Source of the DNA: Acidaminococcus intestini DSM 21505
Lineage (GTDB): Bacteria > Bacillota > Negativicutes > Acidaminococcales > Acidaminococcaceae
Length of the DNA stretch: 35,471 bases
Direction: 5' to 3'
Assembly: GCF_000425045.1 (NCBI RefSeq)
Contig: NZ_AULA01000029.1
Coordinates: forward strand, 1-35,471
The position numbers and the translations under genes were made by a program. Positions 20,009 through 28,166 of the stretch are shown here, piece by piece (position 1 is the first letter of the stretch; each line of letters starts with the position of its first letter). A model generated the notes under the pieces. The model was given only the letters and a program-made list of their open reading frames with translations, was not told the origin of the DNA and searched no databases.

Positions 20009-21244
20009 TTATTTCTTCTCTAAGGGGCCTAAGACGCGAAGCATTTCTTCCGGCGAGGTCTCTCCAGCAAGAACTTTTGCGCGGCCATCTTCGAAAAGGG
20101 AAGCAACCTGCTGCTGACGACCAAGCTCAAGCAGGGCCTTCTCACCCAGTCCTCGGGCAGCAGCCTGACGGCACGCCTCGTCAAAAGGAAAAACTTCCTG
20201 AACCGCAAGACGCCCGCTGTATCCCGTTCCTCGGCAATGGGCACAGCTGGACGCATGGAAAAGATGAAGCGGCCCCTTGAGAGAAAAATACGTCCTTTCC
20301 CAACTATTTTCCCCAACGGCATAGGCCGTCCTGCACTGGAGGCAGAGCCGTCGCAAAAGACGCTGGGCCACAATTCCCTTCAGGGCCGAAGCCACAAGAT
20401 AGGAATCAACCCCTAGGTCAAGAAGACGGCTTACAGCACCAACCGCGGTGTTGGTATGAAGCGTACTGAAGACAAGATGACCGGTGAGCGCGGCATGGAC
20501 ACTCATTTCTGCCGTTTCCCGATCACGGATCTCACCTACGACAATCAGGTCCGGGTCTTGTCGGAGGATGCTTCTCAAGCATCTGGCAAAAGTGAGGCCA
20601 ATCTTGGGGTGCACGGCAACCTGGCTGATGCCGTCAATCTGATATTCGATGGGATCTTCCACGGTAACAAGGCTCCGACCGGATTCATTGAGGGCCTGCA
20701 AAATGGCATAAAGCGTTGAAGATTTCCCCGATCCCGTCGGTCCGGTTACCAGAATCAGTCCATAAGGTTCATGCAGAAGCTGATAAAGCCGTTCCAGGTT
20801 TTCTTTTGAAAACCCCAGATGGTCCAGGGAGTAAAGACCTTTTCCACTGTCTAAAAGGCGCATGACAAGCGTTTCTCCGTAAAGCGTAGGAAGGGAAGAA
20901 ACACGGATATCAATGGAACGGTCCTGGTAAGTCATTTGGATACGGCCATCCTGGGGCAGGCGTTTTTCTCCAATATCCATGCGGGCCATAATTTTATAGC
21001 GGGAAATCAAAGCATCCTGCATGACCGGTGGAATCCGCATAAGGTCCTGCAGGACACCATCCATGCGTCCGCGGATGCGAAGTCCATTTTTTTGCGGTTC
21101 CAAATGGACATCGCTGACAGACAGATCCAGACAGACTTCAAGGATTTTCTTGGAAGCGGCAATGATATTTCCATCATCTCTGCCGGCATTGGAAAAAAGC
21201 GCCTCTTGAAAAAAAGGGGCTTGCTGTGTCTGGGATTGGCTCAT
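20009..21244 (-). CDS. GspE/PilB-type secretion or pilus assembly ATPase
   Basis: Hexameric AAA-like ATPase that powers pilus or pseudopilus polymerisation at the inner membrane. The start is the third of three tandem ATGs, correctly spaced from GGAGG, giving 411 residues. Visible motifs are SDVHLEP (about 44-50), Walker A GPTGSGKS (168-175), the Asp box VEDPIEY (about 195), Walker B with RQDPDLIVVGEIRDRET (about 228-244) and the His box LTGHLVFSTLHTN. A C-terminal tetracysteine metal site (Cys301, 304, 334, 337) is typical of GspE/PilB but not PilT. The N-terminal MshEN/GspE-N domain (some 100-150 residues) is missing compared with full PilB. It lies divergent from the PilP-like and secretin genes. 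Confidence 0.93.
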   Translation of the reverse strand: MSQSQTQQAPFFQEALFSNAGRDDGNIIAASKKILEVCLDLSVSDVHLEPQKNGLRIRGRMDGVLQDLMRIPPVMQDALISRYKIMARMDIGEKRLPQDGRIQMTYQDRSIDIRVSSLPTLYGETLVMRLLDSGKGLYSLDHLGFSKENLERLYQLLHEPYGLILVTGPTGSGKSSTLYAILQALNESGRSLVTVEDPIEYQIDGISQVAVHPKIGLTFARCLRSILRQDPDLIVVGEIRDRETAEMSVHAALTGHLVFSTLHTNTAVGAVSRLLDLGVDSYLVASALKGIVAQRLLRRLCLQCRTAYAVGENSWERTYFSLKGPLHLFHASSCAHCRGTGYSGRLAVQEVFPFDEACRQAAARGLGEKALLELGRQQQVASLFEDGRAKVLAGETSPEEMLRVLGPLEKK

Positions 21245-21466
21245 CATCATTCCTCCATATAATAAAGCAGATAATGCGAAAAAAGGGACGTTCGTCACGA
21301 GAAAACAGCCTTTTACCATGAAGCGCCCCCCTTTTAATCAATCGGGGTAGGAAAAAAGAACAGGAATCAGTATAATAAAAGACGTTATTAAGCGTTCTTT
21401 TAATAGAGTATCATACTTTTCTAAAAAAAGCTGAATATTTCTGTCATATCTTTCAAAGGAGGAATA
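21245..21466. promoter_or_regulatory. Divergent promoter region of ATPase and secretin genes
   Basis: AT-rich interval of about 220 bases between the minus-strand ATPase and the plus-strand PilP-like gene. A TATAAT at 21371-21376 (plus strand) overlaps a TATACT on the minus strand (21369-21374), and TATCAT near 21410 is a further candidate. None has a convincing -35 partner, so exact promoters are not assigned. The ribosome site AAAGGAGG at 21455-21462 belongs to the PilP-like gene. Confidence 0.4.
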
Positions 21467-21967
21467 ATGATTCATCCATCAGCCCTGAAAAAAGCCTTGA
21501 AAGAAAGAAAAAAAAGAATTTTCTTCCTTTTTCCCTTTCCGCTTCTTATTGGCGTTCTCATCTTCCGTCCAAAAGATTCCTTGCCCAATGAGCCCCTTTC
21601 CCCACCGCCTGCCATTATACCCGTACTCCCCCAGAAAGAAGAAAAAGCAGGTCTTGTGCCGCCCCGTAGGGATCCTTTTGAAGGGTTGTTTCATTCCCAT
21701 TCCCCTGTGCCGCATCCCTTTCCTACGGCTAAAGATGATTCCCCTTTCCCTTTTGGGAAAAGGGAAAAGACTGAAAGCCCAATGCTGCGCCTTAGCGGAA
21801 TCCTCACGGTCGACGGATGCCGCAAAGCACTCTTCATAGGCCCAGAAAAGACCTATCTGCTGGAAACCATGGATAAGATTCCACAAAGAGGGCAAGTGCG
21901 CGCCATCCATTCCGATTCGATCATCTGGAACAATATGGTCATCCCCGTTGGTGAGGTGATTCCATGA
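21467..21967 (+). CDS. PilP/GspC-like pilus or secretion periplasmic protein
   Basis: Single-pass membrane protein of 166 residues. A basic N terminus (KKALKERKKR) is followed by a hydrophobic span at about 18-33 and a Pro-rich linker to about residue 100. A small C-terminal beta-type domain (about 107-166) reads LRLSGILTVDGCRKALF, then TYLLETMDKI and the final VIPVGEVIP. This plan matches PilP and GspC (HR domain), which connect the inner-membrane platform to the secretin. Sequence identity is low, so the assignment rests on layout and on the adjacent secretin gene, whose ATG overlaps this stop by 4 bases. AAAGGAGG gives a strong start. Confidence 0.7.
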   Translation: MIHPSALKKALKERKKRIFFLFPFPLLIGVLIFRPKDSLPNEPLSPPPAIIPVLPQKEEKAGLVPPRRDPFEGLFHSHSPVPHPFPTAKDDSPFPFGKREKTESPMLRLSGILTVDGCRKALFIGPEKTYLLETMDKIPQRGQVRAIHSDSIIWNNMVIPVGEVIP

Positions 21968-23238
21968 AACGTTTTTTCTTCCTGTGCCTTTTACTTTTTG
22001 TATGCGGCAGAGCCTTTGCCGGTCCCTTGGTCAGTCTATCCGTAAAAAAAGCGCCGACCGAAGAAGTCTTTCGTTCCCTGGCTTCCATGAGTGGAAAAAA
22101 CATTGTCTTTCCTGAAGCCCTTACGGGGGAACTTTCCCTCACCCTTCATGACGTGCCTTACGAAGAAGCCCTCCGTCTTGCTGCCGCTTCCCAAGGGCTT
22201 TTCCTTGAAACAGTCGGGGACGTCACCATCGTAGCTCCGGCAGGGACCATGGAAAGAGGGTTCGGTGCACTCACAGCCTACCCTCTTTCCTACGTTCCAG
22301 CAAAGGAAGCGGCTGAAACCTTGAAGCCCCTCATCAAGGCGCCCCTATCCTTTGATCAGACAAGCAATACTCTTTTTGTGCTGGGAAGTCCTGGAGATCA
22401 AGCGCGGGCCCAAAAGGTCCTTGCCCGCATGGACCGGCTGCAAAAACAGGTAACCTTGGAAGCCCGAATTCTCTCCCTGCAGGAAGACGCCTCCCGCGAA
22501 TTGGGCCTCCAGTGGAAATGGAGCGGACTGCCGCAGCAAAATAGCGAAGAAACAGATGGCGGTACCTTCCATCTTGGGCATGGCTATACGGGCTCCTTTC
22601 AAGGCATCCTTTCTGCTCTCTGTCAAAAAGGAAAGGCAAAGGTCCTTGCCACGCCCCGCATTGTCACCGTGCCAGGAAAAGAAGGAAAAATCTTCATTGG
22701 TGACCATATCCCTGTCGTTACGGAAAAAGTTTCCAACGGCACCACGACAACCTCGACAGAATATGTAGATGCGGGTATCCGCCTTTCTTACACCCCCATT
22801 GTCGGTCCTGATGGCGTTATCACGGCTTCGGTCCATACGGAAGTCAGCACCCCAACCCTAATTTCAGAGCTCCACAATTACCGGATTACAAGCCGAACGG
22901 CGGATACGAATGTTCGTCTTCTGGAAGGCGAAACCCTCGTCATCGGCGGCCTGATCAGTGATGAGGAACAAAAACGTCTGGAAACCATCCCGCTCCTATC
23001 AAAACTGCCCCTGTTAGGGAATCTCTTTACCTTTCGGTCTCGCAAAAAAACGCGCACTGAAGTAGTTATGCTCCTTACGCCTTATCTGACTGAACCAGGT
23101 AGAAGTCCCGCCTTCATCCCCTATAAAGAAGATCCTCATTTTCTTCCGCCACTGCCTTTTTCCCAAAAAAAGGAGGGCGATGAGAATATAAGCCTCTCAT
23201 ATTCTCATCGCCCTCCCTCATTTCAAATTTCAGGTTAG
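21964..23238 (+). CDS. Secretin (GspD/PilQ family)
   Basis: Outer-membrane secretin channel, 424 residues, shorter than typical PilQ or GspD. Signal peptide 1-19, cut after AFA. An STN/N0-like domain follows at about residues 25-75 (NIVFPEALTGELSLTL), then one N1-type repeat at about 100-155 (AYPLSYVPAKEA, LFVLGSPGDQ). The secretin beta-domain runs from about 160 to 380, with ATPRIVTVPGKEGKIFIGDH, then VRLLEGETLVIGGLI and IPLLSKLPLLGNLF, ending in VMLLTPYL. Its presence implies a diderm envelope. The start is coupled by ATGA overlap to the PilP-like gene. The last 45 residues are low-complexity and contain a terminator hairpin in the DNA; the stop overlaps the stop of the opposing CDF gene by 3-4 bases. 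Confidence 0.93.
   Translation: MKRFFFLCLLLFVCGRAFAGPLVSLSVKKAPTEEVFRSLASMSGKNIVFPEALTGELSLTLHDVPYEEALRLAAASQGLFLETVGDVTIVAPAGTMERGFGALTAYPLSYVPAKEAAETLKPLIKAPLSFDQTSNTLFVLGSPGDQARAQKVLARMDRLQKQVTLEARILSLQEDASRELGLQWKWSGLPQQNSEETDGGTFHLGHGYTGSFQGILSALCQKGKAKVLATPRIVTVPGKEGKIFIGDHIPVVTEKVSNGTTTTSTEYVDAGIRLSYTPIVGPDGVITASVHTEVSTPTLISELHNYRITSRTADTNVRLLEGETLVIGGLISDEEQKRLETIPLLSKLPLLGNLFTFRSRKKTRTEVVMLLTPYLTEPGRSPAFIPYKEDPHFLPPLPFSQKKEGDENISLSYSHRPPSFQISG
23165..23216 (-). terminator. Terminator of the CDF gene inside the secretin 3' end
   Basis: A perfect 18-bp inverted repeat, GGAGGGCGATGAGAATAT with its complement at 23199-23216 and a 9-base loop. On the minus strand it is followed by TTTTTTT (23165-23171), giving a strong terminator for the CDF transporter. 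On the plus strand the tail is only CTCATTTC, so termination of the secretin transcript is less certain. The whole element is read as secretin codons. Confidence 0.9.
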
Positions 23239-24203
23239 CTTTCCCCTGTAATCCGATTGGATCCGATGGGGCAAAAAATATTTGTTTTCGTATTATCTTT
23301 TGCAGCAATTTCCGGATCCGGCGAAACATGGACCATGCAGTGCTTGACTTCCGGGAAATGCCGCTCAATTGTATCATGGACTTCATCAGCAATGCGGTGC
23401 GCTTGAAAAAGGGTCAGGTTCCCGTCGGCAACAATGTCGATATCGACATACATCTTAGCACCAAACATACGGGTACGGAGCGAATCGATCCCGGTTACGC
23501 CACACTGCTTCATAACGAAACTTTTCATTTCCTCGATGGTACGGCCATTGGCCGCATGGTCGACGAGCTTATCGGAAGCATCCCGAAAAATACCAATCGA
23601 GGCATGGATAATCATCAAACAGATGACAACAGAAGCCAAGGGATCCATGATGCCATAACCCATACGCGCCCCCAAAATTCCGATGAAGGACCCAATCGAA
23701 GAAAGAGCATCACTGCGATGATGCCAAGCATCTGCCGATAGGGCACCGGAGTTGATTTTTCTTGCAGCCCTGATGGTATACCAAAACATAGCTTCCTTGG
23801 TAACAATAGAAACAATGGCAGCTGCCATGGCAATCAGGGCCGGCGATTCACGGTCTAGATACGTCTTATGGAGGATGGACTGAAGCCCTTCATAGCCTAT
23901 GCCAAGGCCTGTGAACATAAGGACAAAGGCCAGAAAGAGGGTCGCAACATATTCCTGCTTTTCATGTCCATAAGGATGGTCTGCATCTGAGGAACGGCTA
24001 GCCAAAAGGACACCAAAGATTACGATGATGGTACTGAAAACATCGGAAGCGGAATGAATGGCATCAGAAATCATGGCCGATGAATGGCCCATGATGCCGG
24101 CTACAAATTTACCCACACTAAGGACTAGATTGACAAGGATACTTACGTAGGAAACGTGCATCGCAATATCGCTGGAGGACTGTTGTTTCAAGGACCGTCT
24201 CAC
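23235..24203 (-). CDS. Cation diffusion facilitator (CDF) metal transporter
   Basis: Metal-ion/proton antiporter of the CDF family that exports Zn, Mn, Fe or similar divalent ions. About 322 residues if started at the GTG preceded by AAAGGTGATC; an upstream in-frame GTG would add 14 residues. Six hydrophobic segments fill about residues 20-200. Transport-site motifs are SDAIHSASDV in TM2 and DAWHHRSDAL in TM5, both with the Asp/His pattern of the family. The cytoplasmic C-terminal domain (about 205-295) has VDIDIVADGNLTL and HCMVHVSPDPE. DHPYGHEKQEYV after TM2 is characteristic. It converges on the secretin gene tail-to-tail. The metal specificity cannot be told with confidence. Confidence 0.92.
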   Translation of the reverse strand: MRRSLKQQSSSDIAMHVSYVSILVNLVLSVGKFVAGIMGHSSAMISDAIHSASDVFSTIIVIFGVLLASRSSDADHPYGHEKQEYVATLFLAFVLMFTGLGIGYEGLQSILHKTYLDRESPALIAMAAAIVSIVTKEAMFWYTIRAARKINSGALSADAWHHRSDALSSIGSFIGILGARMGYGIMDPLASVVICLMIIHASIGIFRDASDKLVDHAANGRTIEEMKSFVMKQCGVTGIDSLRTRMFGAKMYVDIDIVADGNLTLFQAHRIADEVHDTIERHFPEVKHCMVHVSPDPEIAAKDNTKTNIFCPIGSNRITGES

Positions 24204-24458
24204 GCTGATCACCTTTCTATTCTCAGAAAATGTAAGAAAAAACACGGGATAAAAATAACACCTGCGGAACGCTGCTGTGTCCCGCAGATGCCTTATCTAC
24301 CTGCTGCCTATTCGGCCCGGTCGGTAACCCGACTTGTGCTTTATGTTTCCCTGTATAATAAATCATGGAAAGGTCCTTGTCAAGTTTTTTCGTCTCTTTA
24401 CCGAAAAGGGAAAATCAGTTACACTATAGGAAACCCTAACGAAAGGATATCCCCACCT

Positions 24459-25091
24459 ATGACTTTTCAAGCAATAGACACACTGCGCCGGATCATCCCT
24501 TCCCAACCATCTTCCATTGACAGTACACTCCATATCTGGGAATCAGCTGTCCTTCTACCTCTCATTGAAGGCCCTAAGGGGTGGGAAATCTTATTTGAAG
24601 TCCGTTCCTCGGCGCTTACCTGGCAGCCAGGCGATATCTGTTTTCCCGGCGGACATCGAGAGGACATGGACCGGAACCTCAGCGATACAGCCCTTCGGGA
24701 AACATCGGAAGAACTGGGAATCCCCCAAAATGAAATTACACTCCTGGGCCCGCTCGATTACTTTTATGGCGTCATGGGTCCCCTGATCTATCCCTATGTG
24801 GGAATCCTCCCCAAAGATTGCCCTCTCACCATTGAGCAAGACGAGGTTGCAGAACTTTTCACGATTCCAGTAGAAACACTCCTTTCCCTCACCCCGAAAA
24901 AAGGCAAGGTGGCCATTGGATCCAAACGGCTGGAAGGATTCCCGCCGGAACTTGAAACCCCGGAAAAGGAAGATTGGGTCATGCAGCATTCCTACGATAT
25001 CTATTTCTATCGTTATAAAGAACGGCTCATCTGGGGCATTACGGCTCGCATCCTCACCCAATTCCTGGAACGTCTGCGAAAATCAAGATAA
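24459..25091 (+). CDS. Nudix hydrolase, CoA pyrophosphatase-like
   Basis: Nudix protein of 210 residues resembling the CoA diphosphatase (NudL/PCD1) group, which cleaves CoA to phosphopantetheine and 3',5'-ADP. The CoAse-specific block reads RSSALTWQPGDICFPGG (about 49-65), then the Nudix box with ALRETSEELGI (78-88), whose Glu residues bind Mg. The later YPYVGIL and EVAELFTIPV segments also fit. The frame is open far upstream, but that part overlaps the opposing CDF gene. The ATG at 24459 gives the family N terminus and has GAAAGGA about 11 bases before it. The substrate is inferred from the group, not proven. Confidence 0.9.
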   Translation: MTFQAIDTLRRIIPSQPSSIDSTLHIWESAVLLPLIEGPKGWEILFEVRSSALTWQPGDICFPGGHREDMDRNLSDTALRETSEELGIPQNEITLLGPLDYFYGVMGPLIYPYVGILPKDCPLTIEQDEVAELFTIPVETLLSLTPKKGKVAIGSKRLEGFPPELETPEKEDWVMQHSYDIYFYRYKERLIWGITARILTQFLERLRKSR

Positions 25092-25098
25092 AAGGGAT

Positions 25099-25140
25099 AA
25101 GGCCGGCAGCAAAGGATATCAATTCCTTGCTGCCGGCCTT
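25099..25140. terminator. Bidirectional terminator between Nudix and ysxC genes
   Basis: AAGGCCGGCAGCAAAGGA pairs with TCCTTGCTGCCGGCCTT around a short loop. It lies between two convergent genes. The T tracts are short on both sides (TTT on plus, TTATCCCTTTT on minus), so it probably serves both transcripts with moderate strength. Confidence 0.75.
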
Positions 25141-25152
25141 TGATCATGGGGT

Positions 25153-25785
25153 TCAGTGTCCCAACGTAGCCAAAATCCGTTCGATTAGTTCTCGCCGGTT
25201 TGTGTGGGCCGTCGAGGTGTAGGTCAGGATGCGATCATCATCAAGACCAAAAGTTTTCTTATAAAGTTCCTTTTGAGCCGCCACAGCTCCTTTATTGAGC
25301 TTATCCGACTTCGTCAAAATAATCATAAGAGGGATTCCCAGACTAAGGAGCCACTGGTAGCAGTCAATATCGCTTTCCATGGGTGCGTGACGGATATCCA
25401 TAAGGATACAGACAAGCTTCAGGTCCCGGGAATTTTCCATATACTTGCAGATAAAAGCAGACCACTGGTTCTTTTGGCTCTGACTGGTCCGGGCAAAACC
25501 ATACCCTGGCAGGTCCACTGCATAAAAGGTATGACGCAGCGGTTCTTTCTCCGTTGTTTTCTTGGCACGAAAAGAATAGAAATTAATCGTTTGGGTCTTA
25601 CCAGGAGAACTGCTGACGCGAGCCAATCCCTTTCGCCTTGCCAGCGAATTGAGCAGGGAAGATTTACCTACATTGCTGCGACCAATAAATGCAACTTCAT
25701 CCACCGTATCCTGCGGGTACTGGGTGGCCTTGACGGCTGACGCGACAAATTCGCCGCCGACAATATCCCACTGCGTCATTACCAT
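25153..25785 (-). CDS. ysxC: Ribosome biogenesis GTPase EngB/YsxC
   Basis: Essential TrmE-Era-EngA-EngB superfamily GTPase needed for 50S subunit assembly, 210 residues. G1 is GRSNVGKS (35-42), G2 lies in SSPGKTQTINFY, G3 is DLPGYGFA and G4 is TKSDKL. It starts at the ATG with GGAGG ten bases upstream; a second in-frame ATG two codons later is less well spaced. It lies five bases after lon in the same direction, a common lon-ysxC linkage in Firmicutes, so it is probably cotranscribed. Confidence 0.96.
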   Translation of the reverse strand: MVMTQWDIVGGEFVASAVKATQYPQDTVDEVAFIGRSNVGKSSLLNSLARRKGLARVSSSPGKTQTINFYSFRAKKTTEKEPLRHTFYAVDLPGYGFARTSQSQKNQWSAFICKYMENSRDLKLVCILMDIRHAPMESDIDCYQWLLSLGIPLMIILTKSDKLNKGAVAAQKELYKKTFGLDDDRILTYTSTAHTNRRELIERILATLGH

Positions 25786-25790
25786 AATTG

Positions 25791-28109
25791 TTATGCCTCC
25801 AAAGCAAGTTTCGTGACTTGATCCATGTGATCTACAGGGATGAACTTCATGGATTTCTTAACATGATCAGGCAACTCTTCCAGATCCTGTTCGTTCTGAC
25901 GAGGCAAGAGAATCGTCTTGATCTGGTAACGAGCCGCTGCAAGGACCTTTTCCTTAAGTCCGCCAATGGGTAGGACCTGACCGGTTAGGGTGATTTCACC
26001 AGTCATGGCAAGGTCCGCCTTGACCTTTCGTTTGGTAAGAGCCGATTCCATGGCCGTTGCCATCGTAATGCCTGCAGACGGACCATCTTTCGGGATAGCG
26101 CCTTCCGGGACATGGATGTGGATGTCGATTTTTTCATTGAAATCCGGTTCAAGGCCCAGCTCCTTGGCCCGGGACCGAATATAGGTAAAAGCAGTCTGGG
26201 CTGATTCCTTCATGACATCGCCCAATTGGCCCGTGAGGACCAGCTTGCCCTTGCCTTCACAGACAACCACCTCAATCTTGAGGAGCTCGCCGCCTACACT
26301 TGTCCAAGCAAGACCTGTGCAGACGCCAATAGCCGCTTTGGCCTTCATATCACTTTCAAGATAGACAGCAGGTCCTAAAAAATCCTTGAGGTTTGCCACA
26401 CCGACAGAAACCTTTTCAATCTTTTTCTCAACAATCCGGCGGGCTGCTTTACGACAGATAGTGGCAATCTTGCGTTCGAGGTTACGGACACCTGCTTCCC
26501 GCGTATAGTCTCGGATAATATGCTCCAAGGTCTTGGGGGACAAAGTGAGGTTCTTAGCAAGAAGCCCACTGAGTTTTCGTTCTTTTGGCAAAAGATGCTG
26601 CTGGGCAATCTTGATTTTTTCTTCGTCTGTATAACTGTCAAGCTGGATGACTTCCAACCGGTCCAAAAGGGCTGGCGGAATTGTCTCGACGGTATTTGCC
26701 GTTACAATCCAGAAAACATTCGACATATCATAAGCAAACTCAATGTAGTGGTCGCTGAAATGGCTGTTTTGTTCCGGATCAAGGACTTCAAGAAGGGCTG
26801 AGGCCGGATCTCCCCGGAAATCCGCTCCCATCTTATCCACTTCATCCAGGAGGAAGACCGGATTATCGGTCCCGCATTCAATCATACCATGGATCAAACG
26901 GCCCGGCAGGGCGCCTACATAGGTTCGGCGATGACCGCGGATTTCCGCTTCATCCCGGACGCCACCCAGGGAAATGCGGGTAAACTTTCGATTCACAGCA
27001 CGGGCAATGCTTTGGGCAAGGCTCGTCTTCCCGACTCCGGGAGGACCCACAAGACAGATAATAGGGCCACGGTTGCTCTTGGTAAGGGCACGGACAGCAA
27101 GATAATCCAGGATCCGTTCCTTGACCTTCTTCAAGCCGTAGTGATCCTTATCAAGGATCTGGGCAGCTTTTTTAATGTCGTAATTATCCTGGGTCATCTT
27201 GCCCCAGGGCAGACTCAGACAAGTATCAAGATAACTGCGGATGACAGCACTTTCAGCCATCATGGGGGGCATCTTGAGAAGCCGATCAAGTTCCTTGTCA
27301 AGGGCTTTTTTGACCTCTTCCGGGAGATTCAGTTTTGCCATCTTTGCCTTGTACTCATCCACTTCGGACTGCTTTTCGTCCCCTTCGTTGAGTTCCTTGC
27401 TGATAGCTTTCATCTGTTCTCGCAAATAATATTCACGCTGATTCTGTTCGATCTGCTTACGGACCTGCTGGGAAATGTTCTTTTCAAGGGTAACGATTTC
27501 CAGTTCCTTACACAGATAGGTATACAAAAGGTGCAGCCGCTCCTTGACACTGATGGCTTCGAGGAGTTTTTCCTTTTCCGGCACATCAATGGTCAAATAA
27601 CCGCCAATCATATCGGCGACACGGCCTGCATCAGGCTGATCCTTGAAGGTCAGCATGACTTCGCTTGTCACTTTCTTACTTGCCAGCACCCATTGTTCAA
27701 AAGTCTCTACAAGCATACGCTTCAGGGCTTCCACTTCATTGCCCCTATTATCCGTATCCTCTTTGACTTCTACATGGGCTTCCAAGTTCATCCCAACTTC
27801 ATCGATGACAGAGATGACCTCTACACGATAAAGTCCTTCTACGAGGATGCGCATCGCGCCGTTTGGCATCTTGAGCATCTGTTTGATTTCTGCAACAACG
27901 CCGAACCCATACAAGTCTTGCGCCGTCGGATCAGCCTCTTCAGCTGCTTTCTGGGTCACCAAAAGAATCCGTTTCGTTGTTGCCATAGCCGTTTCTACAG
28001 CCTTGATAGAGCGATCCCGCCCTACGTCAAGATTGATGATCATCCCTGGAAAGACAATCAAGCCGCGAAGGGCAAGAAGAGGCAATCTCATTGTTTCTAC
28101 TTCAGACAT
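25791..28109 (-). CDS. lon: ATP-dependent protease Lon
   Basis: Lon (La) serine protease of the cytoplasm, which degrades damaged and regulatory proteins, 772 residues. The N-terminal LAN domain spans about 5-190, followed by a coiled helical region to about 300. Walker A GPPGVGKT is at 355-362 and Walker [11 protein letters not shown] near 418. The proteolytic domain has the catalytic dyad Ser678 in PKDGPSAG and Lys721 in GGLKEK. The ATG chosen is preceded by AAGGATGGTGA; an ATG four codons upstream lies within that ribosome site. It follows clpX by 57 bases that contain a strong hairpin, and ysxC follows. Confidence 0.97.
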   Translation of the reverse strand: MSEVETMRLPLLALRGLIVFPGMIINLDVGRDRSIKAVETAMATTKRILLVTQKAAEEADPTAQDLYGFGVVAEIKQMLKMPNGAMRILVEGLYRVEVISVIDEVGMNLEAHVEVKEDTDNRGNEVEALKRMLVETFEQWVLASKKVTSEVMLTFKDQPDAGRVADMIGGYLTIDVPEKEKLLEAISVKERLHLLYTYLCKELEIVTLEKNISQQVRKQIEQNQREYYLREQMKAISKELNEGDEKQSEVDEYKAKMAKLNLPEEVKKALDKELDRLLKMPPMMAESAVIRSYLDTCLSLPWGKMTQDNYDIKKAAQILDKDHYGLKKVKERILDYLAVRALTKSNRGPIICLVGPPGVGKTSLAQSIARAVNRKFTRISLGGVRDEAEIRGHRRTYVGALPGRLIHGMIECGTDNPVFLLDEVDKMGADFRGDPASALLEVLDPEQNSHFSDHYIEFAYDMSNVFWIVTANTVETIPPALLDRLEVIQLDSYTDEEKIKIAQQHLLPKERKLSGLLAKNLTLSPKTLEHIIRDYTREAGVRNLERKIATICRKAARRIVEKKIEKVSVGVANLKDFLGPAVYLESDMKAKAAIGVCTGLAWTSVGGELLKIEVVVCEGKGKLVLTGQLGDVMKESAQTAFTYIRSRAKELGLEPDFNEKIDIHIHVPEGAIPKDGPSAGITMATAMESALTKRKVKADLAMTGEITLTGQVLPIGGLKEKVLAAARYQIKTILLPRQNEQDLEELPDHVKKSMKFIPVDHMDQVTKLALEA

Positions 28110-28130
28110 CTGTTTCACCATCCTTATAGC

Positions 28131-28166
28131 GAAAAAGGGAAAAGGGGACCCCCTTTTCCTTTTTTC
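28131..28166 (-). terminator. Hairpin between clpX and lon
   Basis: Nearly palindromic element beginning right after the clpX stop. On the minus strand AAAAAAGGAAAAGGGGG faces CCCCTTTTCCCTTTTTC across a 1-2 base loop, so the T tract is part of the stem. It could end most clpX transcripts or protect their 3' end. No clear promoter fits in the 22 bases left before lon, so some read-through is likely. Confidence 0.7.

Noticed and set aside
24156-24458. N-terminal extension of the Nudix protein
   Set aside because: It overlaps the opposing CDF gene and its promoter region; the family N terminus begins at 24459.
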